NCBI GenBank assembly: GCA_963631415.1
Contig: CAVGQS010000003.1
Location: 1 to 30,893, forward strand
Source of the DNA: UBA6382 sp963631415
GTDB lineage: Bacteria > Bacteroidota > Bacteroidia > Bacteroidales > Bacteroidaceae
Direction of reading: 5' to 3'
Length of the DNA stretch: 30,893 nt
Below the pieces are notes generated by a model, which saw only the letters and a list, made by a program, of their open reading frames with translations, made no database searches and was not told where the DNA came from. Every line of letters starts with the position of its first letter. Within the stretch, counting starts at the first letter, position 1. Shown here in pieces: positions 7,644 to 16,700 of this stretch. Made by a program: the position numbers and the translations under genes.

Positions 7644-8372
7644 ATGACAAGAAGACTATACCGCTCCATCACCCTGCGCGCGCTCAGCACACTGCTGATA
7701 GGCGCGCTGATAATTGCATTCCCCCTCAACGCCACGAAATATTTGGTAATGAGCATCGGACTGCTGTTCCTCGTGCCCGGCGTAGTGTCTATGCTTACAT
7801 ATTTTATACACAAGCACAAGGACAAAGTGGCTGCCAAGAAGGAAACCCAGGAGAAAGAGGACGACGAAGAAGAAGAGAAGAAAGACGAAGAGGGCGACAA
7901 GAAAGAGGACAAGAAGAAGCAGACACCCTACTTCCCGACGATAGGACTGGGGAGCAGTCTGTTCGGCCTGTTGCTGCTGGCGTTCCCCTCGTCGTTCAAG
8001 GACATACTGGTATATCTACTGGGCGCCTTTGCCGTGGTGGCAGCCTTGGTGCAGGCAGTGAACACGTACAAGCTGGGCAAGGTGTATAAGACGAGCCCCG
8101 CCATGTATGTGATATCTGCGCTGATAGGCCTGGCTGGCGTGGTGGTGATATATCTCAACCACTATGTGCTGACGACGGAAGGCATTGCGGAACAGAAGCC
8201 GGAGCAGATGACCGTGCCGGCCCTCATAGCAGGCATTGCGCTGGTGGTGTACGGTCTGTCGGAGACCGCCTACGCGCTGTACTTCCGCAAACCGACTACG
8301 ATAGAGAAAGACGATAGCGATAAGGAAGAAGTAGAAGAGGACGAAGAAAAAGAGGAAAGCGAAGCCGAATAG
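7644..8372 (+). CDS. DUF308-like membrane protein with charged loop
   Basis: This 242-residue predicted inner membrane protein has hydrophobic segments at about 10-30, 34-53, 98-120, 122-140, 152-171 and 190-215. Repeated short hydrophobic pairs with LLIGALIIAFP and LLLAFPSS resemble HdeD/DUF308 proteins, for which no firm biochemical role is known. Between the second and third segments lies a strongly charged Glu/Asp/Lys stretch (about 58-94), and the C-terminus (about 218-242) is almost entirely acidic with lysines. It is preceded by a -7 box and followed by a histidine phosphatase gene after 30 bases, so the two are probably co-transcribed. Membrane location is a confident prediction; function is unknown. 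Confidence 0.85.
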   Translation: MTRRLYRSITLRALSTLLIGALIIAFPLNATKYLVMSIGLLFLVPGVVSMLTYFIHKHKDKVAAKKETQEKEDDEEEEKKDEEGDKKEDKKKQTPYFPTIGLGSSLFGLLLLAFPSSFKDILVYLLGAFAVVAALVQAVNTYKLGKVYKTSPAMYVISALIGLAGVVVIYLNHYVLTTEGIAEQKPEQMTVPALIAGIALVVYGLSETAYALYFRKPTTIEKDDSDKEEVEEDEEKEESEAE

Positions 8373-8402
8373 GCTCAGGAGCGTTTTTCTGACAGCAAAG
8401 CC

Positions 8403-8969
8403 ATGATTACCCTCACCCTGACACGCCACGGGCAGACCGTAGAGAACTGCGAGCGCATACTGCAAGGGCAGTCGGCGGGGCACCTGAACGAGACAGGCAT
8501 AGCCCAGGCGGAGGCGCTGCGCGACAAACTCAACGCGGCAGACTACGACGTCATGGTGTGCAGCGACCTTGAGCGCACACGCCGCACGGCAGAGATAATC
8601 AACAGCAAGCTGCACCTGCCCACAGACTACACCCCGCTGCTCAGAGAGCGCGACTGGGGCGAGTATACCGGGCTGCACATAAGCAAGGTGACGCTGCCCC
8701 CATCGCAGTTCCCGCCCTCAATAGAGAACGCGGAACAGCTGGCGGACAGGGCACGGCGATTCCTCAACTTCCTACTGGAGCACTACGACGGCAAGCGCGT
8801 GCTTGGCGTGGGCCACGGCTACTTCAACCGCTGCGTGCAGGCCACGATAGAGCAAAAGACAGTACACAACACCCCGAGGTGGGACAACACCGAGATTCGC
8901 ACATTTGAGGTCACGGAAGAGACGACCACCCACGCAGCCCCCACCGATTTTCTGGTCAGCGAGAATTAG
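8403..8969 (+). CDS. Histidine phosphatase (phosphoglycerate mutase superfamily)
   Basis: This 188-residue cytoplasmic protein has the RHG motif LTRHGQTVENCERILQGQ at 6-23 with the phosphorylated His9. Arg59 sits in LERTRRTAE, the likely proton donor Glu82 in RERDWGEYTG, and the second catalytic His138 in GVGHGY. This is a complete active site of the histidine phosphatase family, which includes phosphoglycerate mutases, alpha-ribazole phosphatase (CobC) and sugar phosphatases. No cobalamin genes are nearby, so the substrate cannot be named. It lies 30 bases after the DUF308-like gene. Confidence 0.92.
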   Translation: MITLTLTRHGQTVENCERILQGQSAGHLNETGIAQAEALRDKLNAADYDVMVCSDLERTRRTAEIINSKLHLPTDYTPLLRERDWGEYTGLHISKVTLPPSQFPPSIENAEQLADRARRFLNFLLEHYDGKRVLGVGHGYFNRCVQATIEQKTVHNTPRWDNTEIRTFEVTEETTTHAAPTDFLVSEN

Positions 8970-9049
8970 CCGCAGGCGGCAACGGCTGACGACAGCGAAA
9001 AAGCAAAAATATATTTTTGGGATTGTTCCGTAATTTGACCAATTAAGTG

Positions 9050-9057
9050 TAATTTTG
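9050..9057 (+). promoter_or_regulatory. Bacteroidetes-type -7 box upstream of SGNH-MBOAT operon
   Basis: TAATTTTG fits TAnnTTTG, 24 bases before the ATG at 9082. A TTG at 9023-9025 lies 24 bases upstream, somewhat far for a -33 element. The AT-rich stretch 9001-9060 contrasts with the flanking genes. Confidence 0.55.
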
Positions 9058-9081
9058 CACTTCGATTTACATTGCTGAACA

Positions 9082-10482
9082 ATGAACGTCTGGAAAACAG
9101 TTCTGTTTATATTTTCCATACTACTTGCCCTCGCCATAATTTGCCTGGCATTTCCTGAAAAAGGGATTACCATAGGCGGCGCTGAGCTCAAGTTTCCCAC
9201 ACTGACCGAGGCCATAACGCCGGCAGAGCAGTCATCTGGCGACGACAAACAGGACGTGGACGAAGAAGTGCAGAAACAACTCGACGCACTCCACTCTGCC
9301 AAGAAGAAGGAGTTTGACGAATTCTGCAAGAACTCGCCCACCCGCATCTTCATGCCCGGCAACAACACCGCATATCTCGACCCGTTCTTTGAGGCACTGG
9401 ACAGCGCCAAGAAGGAGTCCGTGCGCATAGTGCACTACGGCGACTCGCAGCTGGAGACCGACCGTATGACATCGGCGCTGCGCGAACACTTCCAAGCCAA
9501 GTTTGGCGGCGGCGGTGTGGGCATGGTGCCGGCAGTGCAGCCCATCGCCACCTTTACCCTGTCGCAGACAATCAGTCCGATGCTTCAACGCTACTGCGCG
9601 TTCGGTTCAGCGGACTTCCGCGCCAGTCACCACCGCTACGGACCCCTGGCGGCGATGTCGAGGCTCGACGGCACTGTGACGCTGTCGTTCAACAGCAGGA
9701 GCGAGAAGAAATTCCCGCACTGCCAGAAGTTCCAGAAGATTTCAGTGTTAGTGAAAGGCAGCGGAACGATGAGCGCAAGCTGCAGCGGCAAGGCCTGGCA
9801 GCTCACTCCCGACCTGGGCGACGAGAACATGGTGAGGACGTTCAGCGCGCAGCTGCCCTCGCCCACCAGCCGAGTGAAGCTGACCATAAGCGGCAATATG
9901 GACATCTACGCCATAATGCTGGACGGGAAGAACGGCGTGTCGATGGACAACGTGCCGATGAGAGGATGCTCCGGCACCGTGTTTACGACCATTGACCGCA
10001 GCACGATGGCACCATTCTTCAAGGGACAAAACGTGAGACTGATAATACTGCAGTACGGCGGCAATTCCGTGCCCTACCTCAACGGGGCGCAGGGCATCGC
10101 CGCATACGCCAGCAGCATAAAGGAGCAGATTCGCCTCTTCAAGCAGATGGCACCCAAGGCCCGCATACTGTTCATTGGTCCGTCGGACATGTCGACGCGC
10201 GTGAACGGCGTGATGAAGACGTATCCCCATCTGGAAGAAGTGGACGCTGCGCTGCGCAAAGCAGCCAACGATGAGGGCGTAGCCTTCTGGGATATGTATC
10301 AGGCACAGGGCGGCCGCAACTCCATGGTGGAATGGGTGAAGGCCAGACCGCAGCTGGCGGGCGGCGACTACATACACTTCACGCCGCTGGGAGCCGAGAA
10401 GATGAGCCAAATACTCTACGACACCTTCCAGCTGTACTACAAGTACTACAAATTCCGCCAAGACCCGAGCACCGATTTTTGA
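9082..10482 (+). CDS. SGNH-fold secreted or membrane-anchored protein (putative O-acylation partner)
   Basis: The protein has 466 residues. An N-terminal hydrophobic segment (about 5-24) with little positive charge looks like a signal anchor, placing the rest in the periplasm. SGNH features are visible: VHYGDSQLETDRM (117-129) supplies the nucleophile Ser122; QYGGNS (324-329) resembles the block III Asn motif (Asn328); GGDYIHFTPLG (427-437) gives the Asp429-x-x-His432 pair. A beta-rich insertion of about 170 residues (about 150-320) separates blocks I and III, as in carbohydrate-binding or PatB/AlgX-type esterases. It is followed by a paralogue and an MBOAT acyltransferase on the same strand, which suggests transfer or removal of acyl groups on an envelope glycan. 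Substrate and direction of the reaction are unknown. Confidence 0.85.
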   Translation: MNVWKTVLFIFSILLALAIICLAFPEKGITIGGAELKFPTLTEAITPAEQSSGDDKQDVDEEVQKQLDALHSAKKKEFDEFCKNSPTRIFMPGNNTAYLDPFFEALDSAKKESVRIVHYGDSQLETDRMTSALREHFQAKFGGGGVGMVPAVQPIATFTLSQTISPMLQRYCAFGSADFRASHHRYGPLAAMSRLDGTVTLSFNSRSEKKFPHCQKFQKISVLVKGSGTMSASCSGKAWQLTPDLGDENMVRTFSAQLPSPTSRVKLTISGNMDIYAIMLDGKNGVSMDNVPMRGCSGTVFTTIDRSTMAPFFKGQNVRLIILQYGGNSVPYLNGAQGIAAYASSIKEQIRLFKQMAPKARILFIGPSDMSTRVNGVMKTYPHLEEVDAALRKAANDEGVAFWDMYQAQGGRNSMVEWVKARPQLAGGDYIHFTPLGAEKMSQILYDTFQLYYKYYKFRQDPSTDF

Positions 10483-10515
10483 CACGCAGCCGCGCACTCC
10501 ACAAACAAAACAGAA

Positions 10516-11781
10516 ATGACAATAAGGAAATACGCAACCATACTGACCGCCATTGCACTCGCCGCCTTCGTAAGCGCCAAGGCAAGCCCCTACAAGCTGG
10601 CGAGAGTAGCCGTGCCCGACGACACGCTGTGCATCAAGGCAGACATGGCCCACCTGATTTTTCCCGGCAACCACAGCGCCTTTGACCTGCTTTACAAGAA
10701 GTTCGCCAAGCAGCTGGCGAGAGGCAACAACCGCATCAACATACTGCACATGGGAGGAAGCCACGTGCAGGCAGGATATCTGTCGGATCAGCTGCGCAAC
10801 AACATGACCAACATGCACGACAGCAGCGGCGTATTCCACGCTAAGGCAGCCGACCGCGGCGCCGTATTCCCCTTCAAAGCGGTAAGAACCAACGCCCCGA
10901 CGAGCTACAGCATGTCGCACACAGGACGATGGAGAGTGAGCAAATGCCTCTCCTCTGCGCCCGACGCCACACTCGGCCTTTGCGGAATAGCCGCCCTGAC
11001 AAACGACAGCGACGCCTCGCTGACACTGAGTCTGCCGGACGACACCTACAGCTTCGACAAACTGAGAGTGCTGGGCTACTCGGAGGGCTCGTCCTTTCCC
11101 GTTATCATGATAGGCGCCGACACCATCTTCCCTGCCGTGAGCGACCACAAGAGCGGATATATGTTTCATCTGCCAGCGGCGACCAGCCAGTGCAAGGTGT
11201 CGTTCTACAACGTCAACGACAGCAACACCTTTGTGGTGAGAGGCCTGATGCCAGAGAGCGGCAGGAAGGGCATAACATACCAGGAGTCGGGAGTGAACGG
11301 GGCTGCGGTGTCCTCATGGCTCAACTGCGCCGCGCTGGAAGAAGAAATGAAGCTGGTTTGTCCCGACATGATAATCTTCGGCATAGGCATAAACGATGCC
11401 GCAACCACGTATGACAACTTCAACCCCGAGACATTCAAGACCAATTACCGCACGCTGATAGACAAGACAAAGAAGGTGTCGCCTAAGGCAGCGCTGCTCT
11501 TCATAACCAACAACGACTGCTACCAGTCGGTGCGCACCAAAAGGCCCAACCAAAACACCGAGCGAGTGGCGCAAGCCTTCAAGGAACTGGCGCAAGAGTA
11601 CAACGGCGCCGTGTTTGACCTCTACCAAGTGATGGGAGGACAGAACTCGTCGGCCGTGTGGGCGCAGCAACAGCTGATGCAGTCAGACAGGGTGCACTTC
11701 ACAGAAAGCGGATACCGCATAGTGGGCAACCTTATATATAACGCCTTGGTGGAAGACTTCGAAAACAGCCTCAACCACTGA
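10516..11781 (+). CDS. SGNH-fold secreted protein with altered block I (paralogue of previous gene)
   Basis: This 421-residue protein has an N-terminal signal peptide (about 1-23, ending near SAKAS). Organisation matches the upstream gene: block I here reads ILHMGGSHVQAGYLSDQL (76-93) with Ser82 but GGS in place of GDS; block III is IFGIGINDA (287-295) with Asn293; the last block DRVHFTESGY (391-400) gives Asp391 and His394. The conserved Asp before the nucleophile is therefore replaced by Gly, although Ser, Asn, Asp and His are all kept. It starts 33 bases after the previous gene and ends 34 bases before the MBOAT gene, a tight operon. It may be an active esterase or acyltransferase of a divergent class, or a partner with altered activity. 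Confidence 0.85.
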   Translation: MTIRKYATILTAIALAAFVSAKASPYKLARVAVPDDTLCIKADMAHLIFPGNHSAFDLLYKKFAKQLARGNNRINILHMGGSHVQAGYLSDQLRNNMTNMHDSSGVFHAKAADRGAVFPFKAVRTNAPTSYSMSHTGRWRVSKCLSSAPDATLGLCGIAALTNDSDASLTLSLPDDTYSFDKLRVLGYSEGSSFPVIMIGADTIFPAVSDHKSGYMFHLPAATSQCKVSFYNVNDSNTFVVRGLMPESGRKGITYQESGVNGAAVSSWLNCAALEEEMKLVCPDMIIFGIGINDAATTYDNFNPETFKTNYRTLIDKTKKVSPKAALLFITNNDCYQSVRTKRPNQNTERVAQAFKELAQEYNGAVFDLYQVMGGQNSSAVWAQQQLMQSDRVHFTESGYRIVGNLIYNALVEDFENSLNH

Positions 11782-11815
11782 CACAGACACAACCGGAACC
11801 GCATAGCACTATAAG

Positions 11816-13696
11816 ATGGAACAACTTGGCGAATTCATGACGCAACTTTGGGTATACGTGGTCAGCGTATTCTCATTCAATCCCAACAGCCCGCTGCTGT
11901 TTACGCAGTTTCAGTTTTGGGCATTCTTCGCTTTGGTATTCACATTCTTCGCCCTGTTCAGAAACAGGCCGCTGATGCGCAACACCTACCTCATGTTTGT
12001 CAGCCTGCTGTTCTACTACAAGACCAGCGGACTGTTTGTGGGGCTGCTGATGTTTGTGACCGTATCGGACTTCCTGATAGCCAAGAGGATATACAAGGCC
12101 AAGCAGAACAACTACGCGACAAAGGCAAAGCTGCTGCTCTGCCTCAGCGTGCTGATAGACCTGAGCATCTTGTGCTACTTCAAGTACGCCTATTTTTTCG
12201 CAGACTTCGTGAACAACATCTTCGGCACCAACATACAGGTGACGAACGTAGTGGCAAGTTTTGGCAACGCCATCACCAACAGCAACTTCTTCAGTGTAGA
12301 CAACATCATATTGCCGGTGGGCATCTCGTTCTACACCTTCCAGATAATCTCTTACACGACCGACGTGTACAAGGGACTCATCAAGCCGGTGCGCAACCTG
12401 TTTGACTTCGGCTTCTACGTAAGTTTCTTCCCGCAGCTGGTGGCTGGACCTATAGTCAAGGCCAGCGACTTCATACCGCAGCTGTACCGCAAGTACAACC
12501 TGAGCAGGATGCAATTTGGCATCGCCGTCTTTTGGATTATAAACGGTTTGATGAAGAAAATCATCCTGAGCGACTACCTCGCCGTCAACTTCATAGACAG
12601 AGTGTTTGAGAACCCCCATTTGTTTACGGGCTTTGAGAACCTGGCCGCACTGTTCTTGTACTCGCTGCAAGTCTACGCAGACTTCTCGGGCTACACCGAC
12701 ATAGCCATAGGTTTGTCGCTGCTGATGGGCTTCCACCTGCCCGCCAACTTCAACTCGCCCTACAAAGCCCCCAACTGCTCTAACTTCTGGAAGAGGTGGC
12801 ACATCTCGCTCTCGCGATGGTTGCAGACATACCTATATATTCCGCTTGGCGGCAACCGCAACACGACGTTCGGCACCTATTTCTGGATAGTGTTTATGAC
12901 GCTTGCCGCCCTGGTGCTGTGCGGCAATCTGTGGATAACGCTTGGAGTGGCGGTGATAGCCTCGATGGTGGTGTTTACGGCGCTGCGCCACCCAGAAAAG
13001 CGCAAGAAGATTTACGCCAACCTCAACAGCATGATAACGATGCTGCTGGGCGGTCTGTGGCACGGCGCAAGCCTCAACTTCATTATTTGGGGCGGACTGA
13101 ACGGCACCGGCATGATAGTCTTCAAGTTCTGGCGCGACATGACGCTGCTCACAAGAGCGCTGGTGAGCACCGTGGCCTTTGAGCTCCTCATCATCATCGA
13201 CAACATCTGGCCAGGGCCGCTGTGCAACATCCTGCTGGTGTTCATAGTGTTCATCATGGTGAGCGCATGGATACGCTACGTTTATTCACTGCGAGGCAAG
13301 ACGGAGCGCTTCGGCTGGCTGGAGCACGGATGGAGCGTCTTGGTGACATTTGTGTTCATCACGTTCACGCGACTGTTCTTCCGCAGCGGATCGAACCTTG
13401 ACCCTGCAATAGCCAACGAGACGGCATGGTCGATAGCTAGCCGCATGGTCAACAGCATGGGGTCGCAGTGGAACACCAACATTCTGCCCATCATACAGAC
13501 CTACCACAACGTGTTCATCCTCTTTGTGGTCGGGATGATAATACACTGGCTGCCCTCGCGCACCAAGCTCAGATACCGCATCGCATTTGCCAAACTGCCG
13601 CTGCCGGCAATATGCCTGTGCACTGTAGTGGCTGTGTTCTTGGTGTTCCAGTTTGTTTCTGCCAAACTGCAACCGTTCATTTACTTCCAGTTCTAG
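11816..13696 (+). CDS. MBOAT family membrane-bound O-acyltransferase (AlgI/PatA-like)
   Basis: This 626-residue polytopic inner membrane protein has roughly ten or more hydrophobic helices. Hallmarks include SFYTFQIISYTTDVYKG (171-187), FFPQLVAGPIVKASDF (204-219), YADFSGYTDIAIGLSLLMGF (287-306), FWKRWHISLSRWL (324-336) with His329, and the conserved catalytic His416 in GGLWHGASLNFIIWGG. AlgI, PatA and DltB proteins of this family move acyl groups across the membrane for transfer to alginate, peptidoglycan or teichoic acid, with periplasmic SGNH partners. Two such SGNH genes directly precede it. It is longer than a typical AlgI (about 500 residues); the extra length lies in the C-terminal hydrophobic part. 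Acetylation of a surface polysaccharide is the most likely role, but the acceptor is unknown. Confidence 0.95.
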   Translation: MEQLGEFMTQLWVYVVSVFSFNPNSPLLFTQFQFWAFFALVFTFFALFRNRPLMRNTYLMFVSLLFYYKTSGLFVGLLMFVTVSDFLIAKRIYKAKQNNYATKAKLLLCLSVLIDLSILCYFKYAYFFADFVNNIFGTNIQVTNVVASFGNAITNSNFFSVDNIILPVGISFYTFQIISYTTDVYKGLIKPVRNLFDFGFYVSFFPQLVAGPIVKASDFIPQLYRKYNLSRMQFGIAVFWIINGLMKKIILSDYLAVNFIDRVFENPHLFTGFENLAALFLYSLQVYADFSGYTDIAIGLSLLMGFHLPANFNSPYKAPNCSNFWKRWHISLSRWLQTYLYIPLGGNRNTTFGTYFWIVFMTLAALVLCGNLWITLGVAVIASMVVFTALRHPEKRKKIYANLNSMITMLLGGLWHGASLNFIIWGGLNGTGMIVFKFWRDMTLLTRALVSTVAFELLIIIDNIWPGPLCNILLVFIVFIMVSAWIRYVYSLRGKTERFGWLEHGWSVLVTFVFITFTRLFFRSGSNLDPAIANETAWSIASRMVNSMGSQWNTNILPIIQTYHNVFILFVVGMIIHWLPSRTKLRYRIAFAKLPLPAICLCTVVAVFLVFQFVSAKLQPFIYFQF

Positions 13697-13709
13697 TATT
13701 GGAGAGGTG

Positions 13710-13732
13710 CTTCCAGAGCTATTGTCTGGAAG
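13710..13732. other. Hairpin in the convergent MBOAT/mfd junction
   Basis: CTTCCAGA (13710-13717) and TCTGGAAG (13725-13732) form a perfect 8-base stem with a 7-base loop that contains the mfd stop codon (13719-13721). No T tract is seen on either strand, so intrinsic termination is doubtful, but this is the only structure between the two converging units. Confidence 0.45.
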
Positions 13733-16700
13733 TGGAGATGCCGTTCAGAACCGACAGGACTTGGTCAATGTTGCTGACGTTCTGAATGGTGAGGCGGCGC
13801 TTCTTGTTTTGCTCCGACAGTTTGCACGTTTTATAGTGGTCAGCCATATAGGTAATACTGCGTCCGAAAGTGTCGCTCTGATAGAAGGCGCTGCTGAGGT
13901 TGGACACATAATATAAGGTAAGGACGCCACTGCGCACCACGATGCGCTCAATACCAAGGCTGCGGCCAAGACGGCGAACGACAGGCACTTTCAGCAAATT
14001 CTCTGCGGGCTCAGGCAAGGCGCCAAAGCGGTCCTCCAACTTCTTGCGATAGTCGGCAAGCAGCGCATCGGAAGAGAGCGAATCGATTTCGCGGTAGCAC
14101 AAGACACGCTCATTGGTGCCAGGTATGTACTCCTCGGGCAAGTAGAACGGCAAATCGCTGTCGAGGCTGCACTCCCCAACGAACAACTCGCCTTGCAAGG
14201 ACACGGACTGCTCCGCCTCGTCGGCATACAAGTCGGCGAACTCCTCCGTCTTCAGTTCGCTGACTGCCTCAGAGAGAATCTTCTGATAGGTCTCGTAGCC
14301 CAAATCGGCAATAAAGCCGCTCTGCTCGGCTCCCAAAAGGTTGCCCGCGCCACGAATGTCGAGATCCTGCATGGCAATCTGGATTCCGCTACCCAAATCG
14401 CTAAAGCTCTCGATTGCCTCAAGACGGTGGCGGCTGTCGTCGGACAAAGCAGCAGCGGGAGGAGCAAGGAGATAGCAGAACGCCTTGCGGTTGCTGCGCC
14501 CCACCCTGCCGCGCATCTGGTGGAGGTCGCTCAATCCGAAATTCTGCGCATTGTCGATGATAATGGTGTTGGCGTTGGGTATGTCAATGCCGTTCTCCAC
14601 AATGGTTGTGGACAGCAACACGTCGTACTCGCGGTTGATGAAGTCGAGAATGATCTTCTCAAGCGCTTCGGGCGACATGCGGCCGTGGCCCACAGCCACA
14701 CGGGCATCGGGCACGTACTCATGAATCAGCGACTCGACATGAGGGATTTGCGCTATCCTGTTGCACACGAAGAAGACTTGTCCTCCTCGGCTCATCTCAA
14801 AATTGATTGCATCGGCAATTATCTCGTGGCCAAAGACGTGGATTTCAGTTTGGATTGGGTGGCGGTTGGCGGGAGGAGTGGACAACACCGACAAATCGCG
14901 GGCACCCATAAGCGAGAACTGGAGAGTGCGGGGGATCGGGGTGGCTGTAAGAGTAAGGGTGTCTACGTTCACTTTCATCTGGCGAAGTTTTTCCTTTGTG
15001 GCCACGCCGAACTTCTGTTCCTCGTCGATGATGAGCAAGCCCAGGTCCTTGAACACGACAGACTTTCCGAGCAGTTTTTGGGTACCTATTATTATTTCTA
15101 TCTTCCCGTCCTTGAGGCGCTCGCATATCTCCTTGGTTTGTTTGGGAGTGCGCGAGCGAGAGAGATACTCCACCGTAACGGGGAAATCCTTCAGGCGCTC
15201 CTTAAACGTCTGATAGTGCTGGTAAGCCAAGACCGTTGTGGGCACGAGCACCGCCACCTGCTTACTGTCGGCAGCCGCTTTGAAAGCAGCCCTCACAGCC
15301 AGTTCCGTTTTGCCAAATCCCACATCGCCGCACACCAGACGGTCCATGGGACGCTTGCTCTCCATGTCCGTCTTTATCTGGCTGGTCACCGAAAGCTGGT
15401 CGGGAGTGTCTTCGTAGGCAAAGGACGCCTCAAGCTCGTGTTGCATATAAGAGTCGGGGCTGTAGGCAAAGCCCTCCTGCTGGCGGCGTTCGGAATAGAG
15501 TTTTATGAGGTCGCGGGCAATGTCCTTAATCTTCTTCTTGGTCCGCTCCTTCAGCTGGTGCCAACTGCCAGTGCCAAGTTTGCTAAGTCGCGGGGTTTCG
15601 CCTTCGCCAGGTTTATACTTGCTGACCTTGCTCAATGCGTGGACAGACACATAGACAATGTCGCCGTCCTTATAGAGCAGCTTCATCATCTCTTGTTCGA
15701 CGCCGCCCTTTTCTACACGAACAAGACCTACAAACTGCCCAATGCCGTGGTCTATGTGAGTCACGTAGTCGCCGGGGGCAAACTGGTTGAGTTCACGCAA
15801 CGAGTGCGCCACCTTGCCGTTTCGCGCATAGCCGCTGCGAATCTGGTACTTATGGAAGCGGTCGAATATCTGGTGGTCGGTGAAGAGGCACACCTTCAGC
15901 GTGTCGTCGGCAAAGCCAGAATGAATAGTGCTAGATACAGGCTGAAAGGCAACAGGGTGGTCAGACTGGGAGAAAATCTCTTTCAAGCGCTCGTGCTGCT
16001 TGTCGCTGTCAGCAAAGATGCAGATTTTATATCCCTTGGCGTTGAAATCGGAGAGCGTCTGCCCTATCAAATCAAAATTTTTGTGGAATAAAGGTTGGGG
16101 TGACGTGTGGAACTGAACCGAATCACCCTTGACGCCCGCAGGTTTTGTAGCCAGCACAACCGATGAATACTTCATCTGGCCACGTGCAAAATCCGTTCCG
16201 TCAAGCAGCAGGCTGTTGGCATCGAGTTCGGAGACACCATCCTTTTCCTCTCCCTGTATCACAGCCCTCTCTATAAGGGCTTGTTCGCTAAACCCCGCAT
16301 CGAAGATTTTGCCGACCATATCGCGCACAAAGGCAGGATTCTTCTGGACCAACACTGTCGAATCAGGCAAGAAGTTAAAGAAAGAGACGCGGCTATGGGG
16401 CGAAGAAGACACAAAAGGAACCAGTGAGGCGGTGCTGACCTTTTCGATTGACAACTGAGTCTGGACATCAAAGGTGCGGATGCTGTCAATCTCGTCACCG
16501 AAGAAGTCTATGCGGAAGGGACAGTCGTTGGAATAAGAGAACACGTCAAGAATGCTTCCGCGAACGGCAAACTCGCCAGGTTCGTAGACATAATCGGCAT
16601 GGCGAAAACCGAGGGCGGTCAGCTGGTCGCCTATGCGGGCAAAGTCATACTCCTTGCCAACCTCGACATTAAAGCAAGCATCCCTGACGGTGTCTTGCGT

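Noticed and set aside
9748..11169. 473-residue minus-strand open frame over the two SGNH genes
   Set aside because: It crosses the junction of two genes with recognisable SGNH motifs and has shadow-type composition.
14193..16091. 632-residue plus-strand open frame inside mfd
   Set aside because: It lies wholly antisense to mfd, whose helicase motifs are intact. Composition is typical of a shadow frame.
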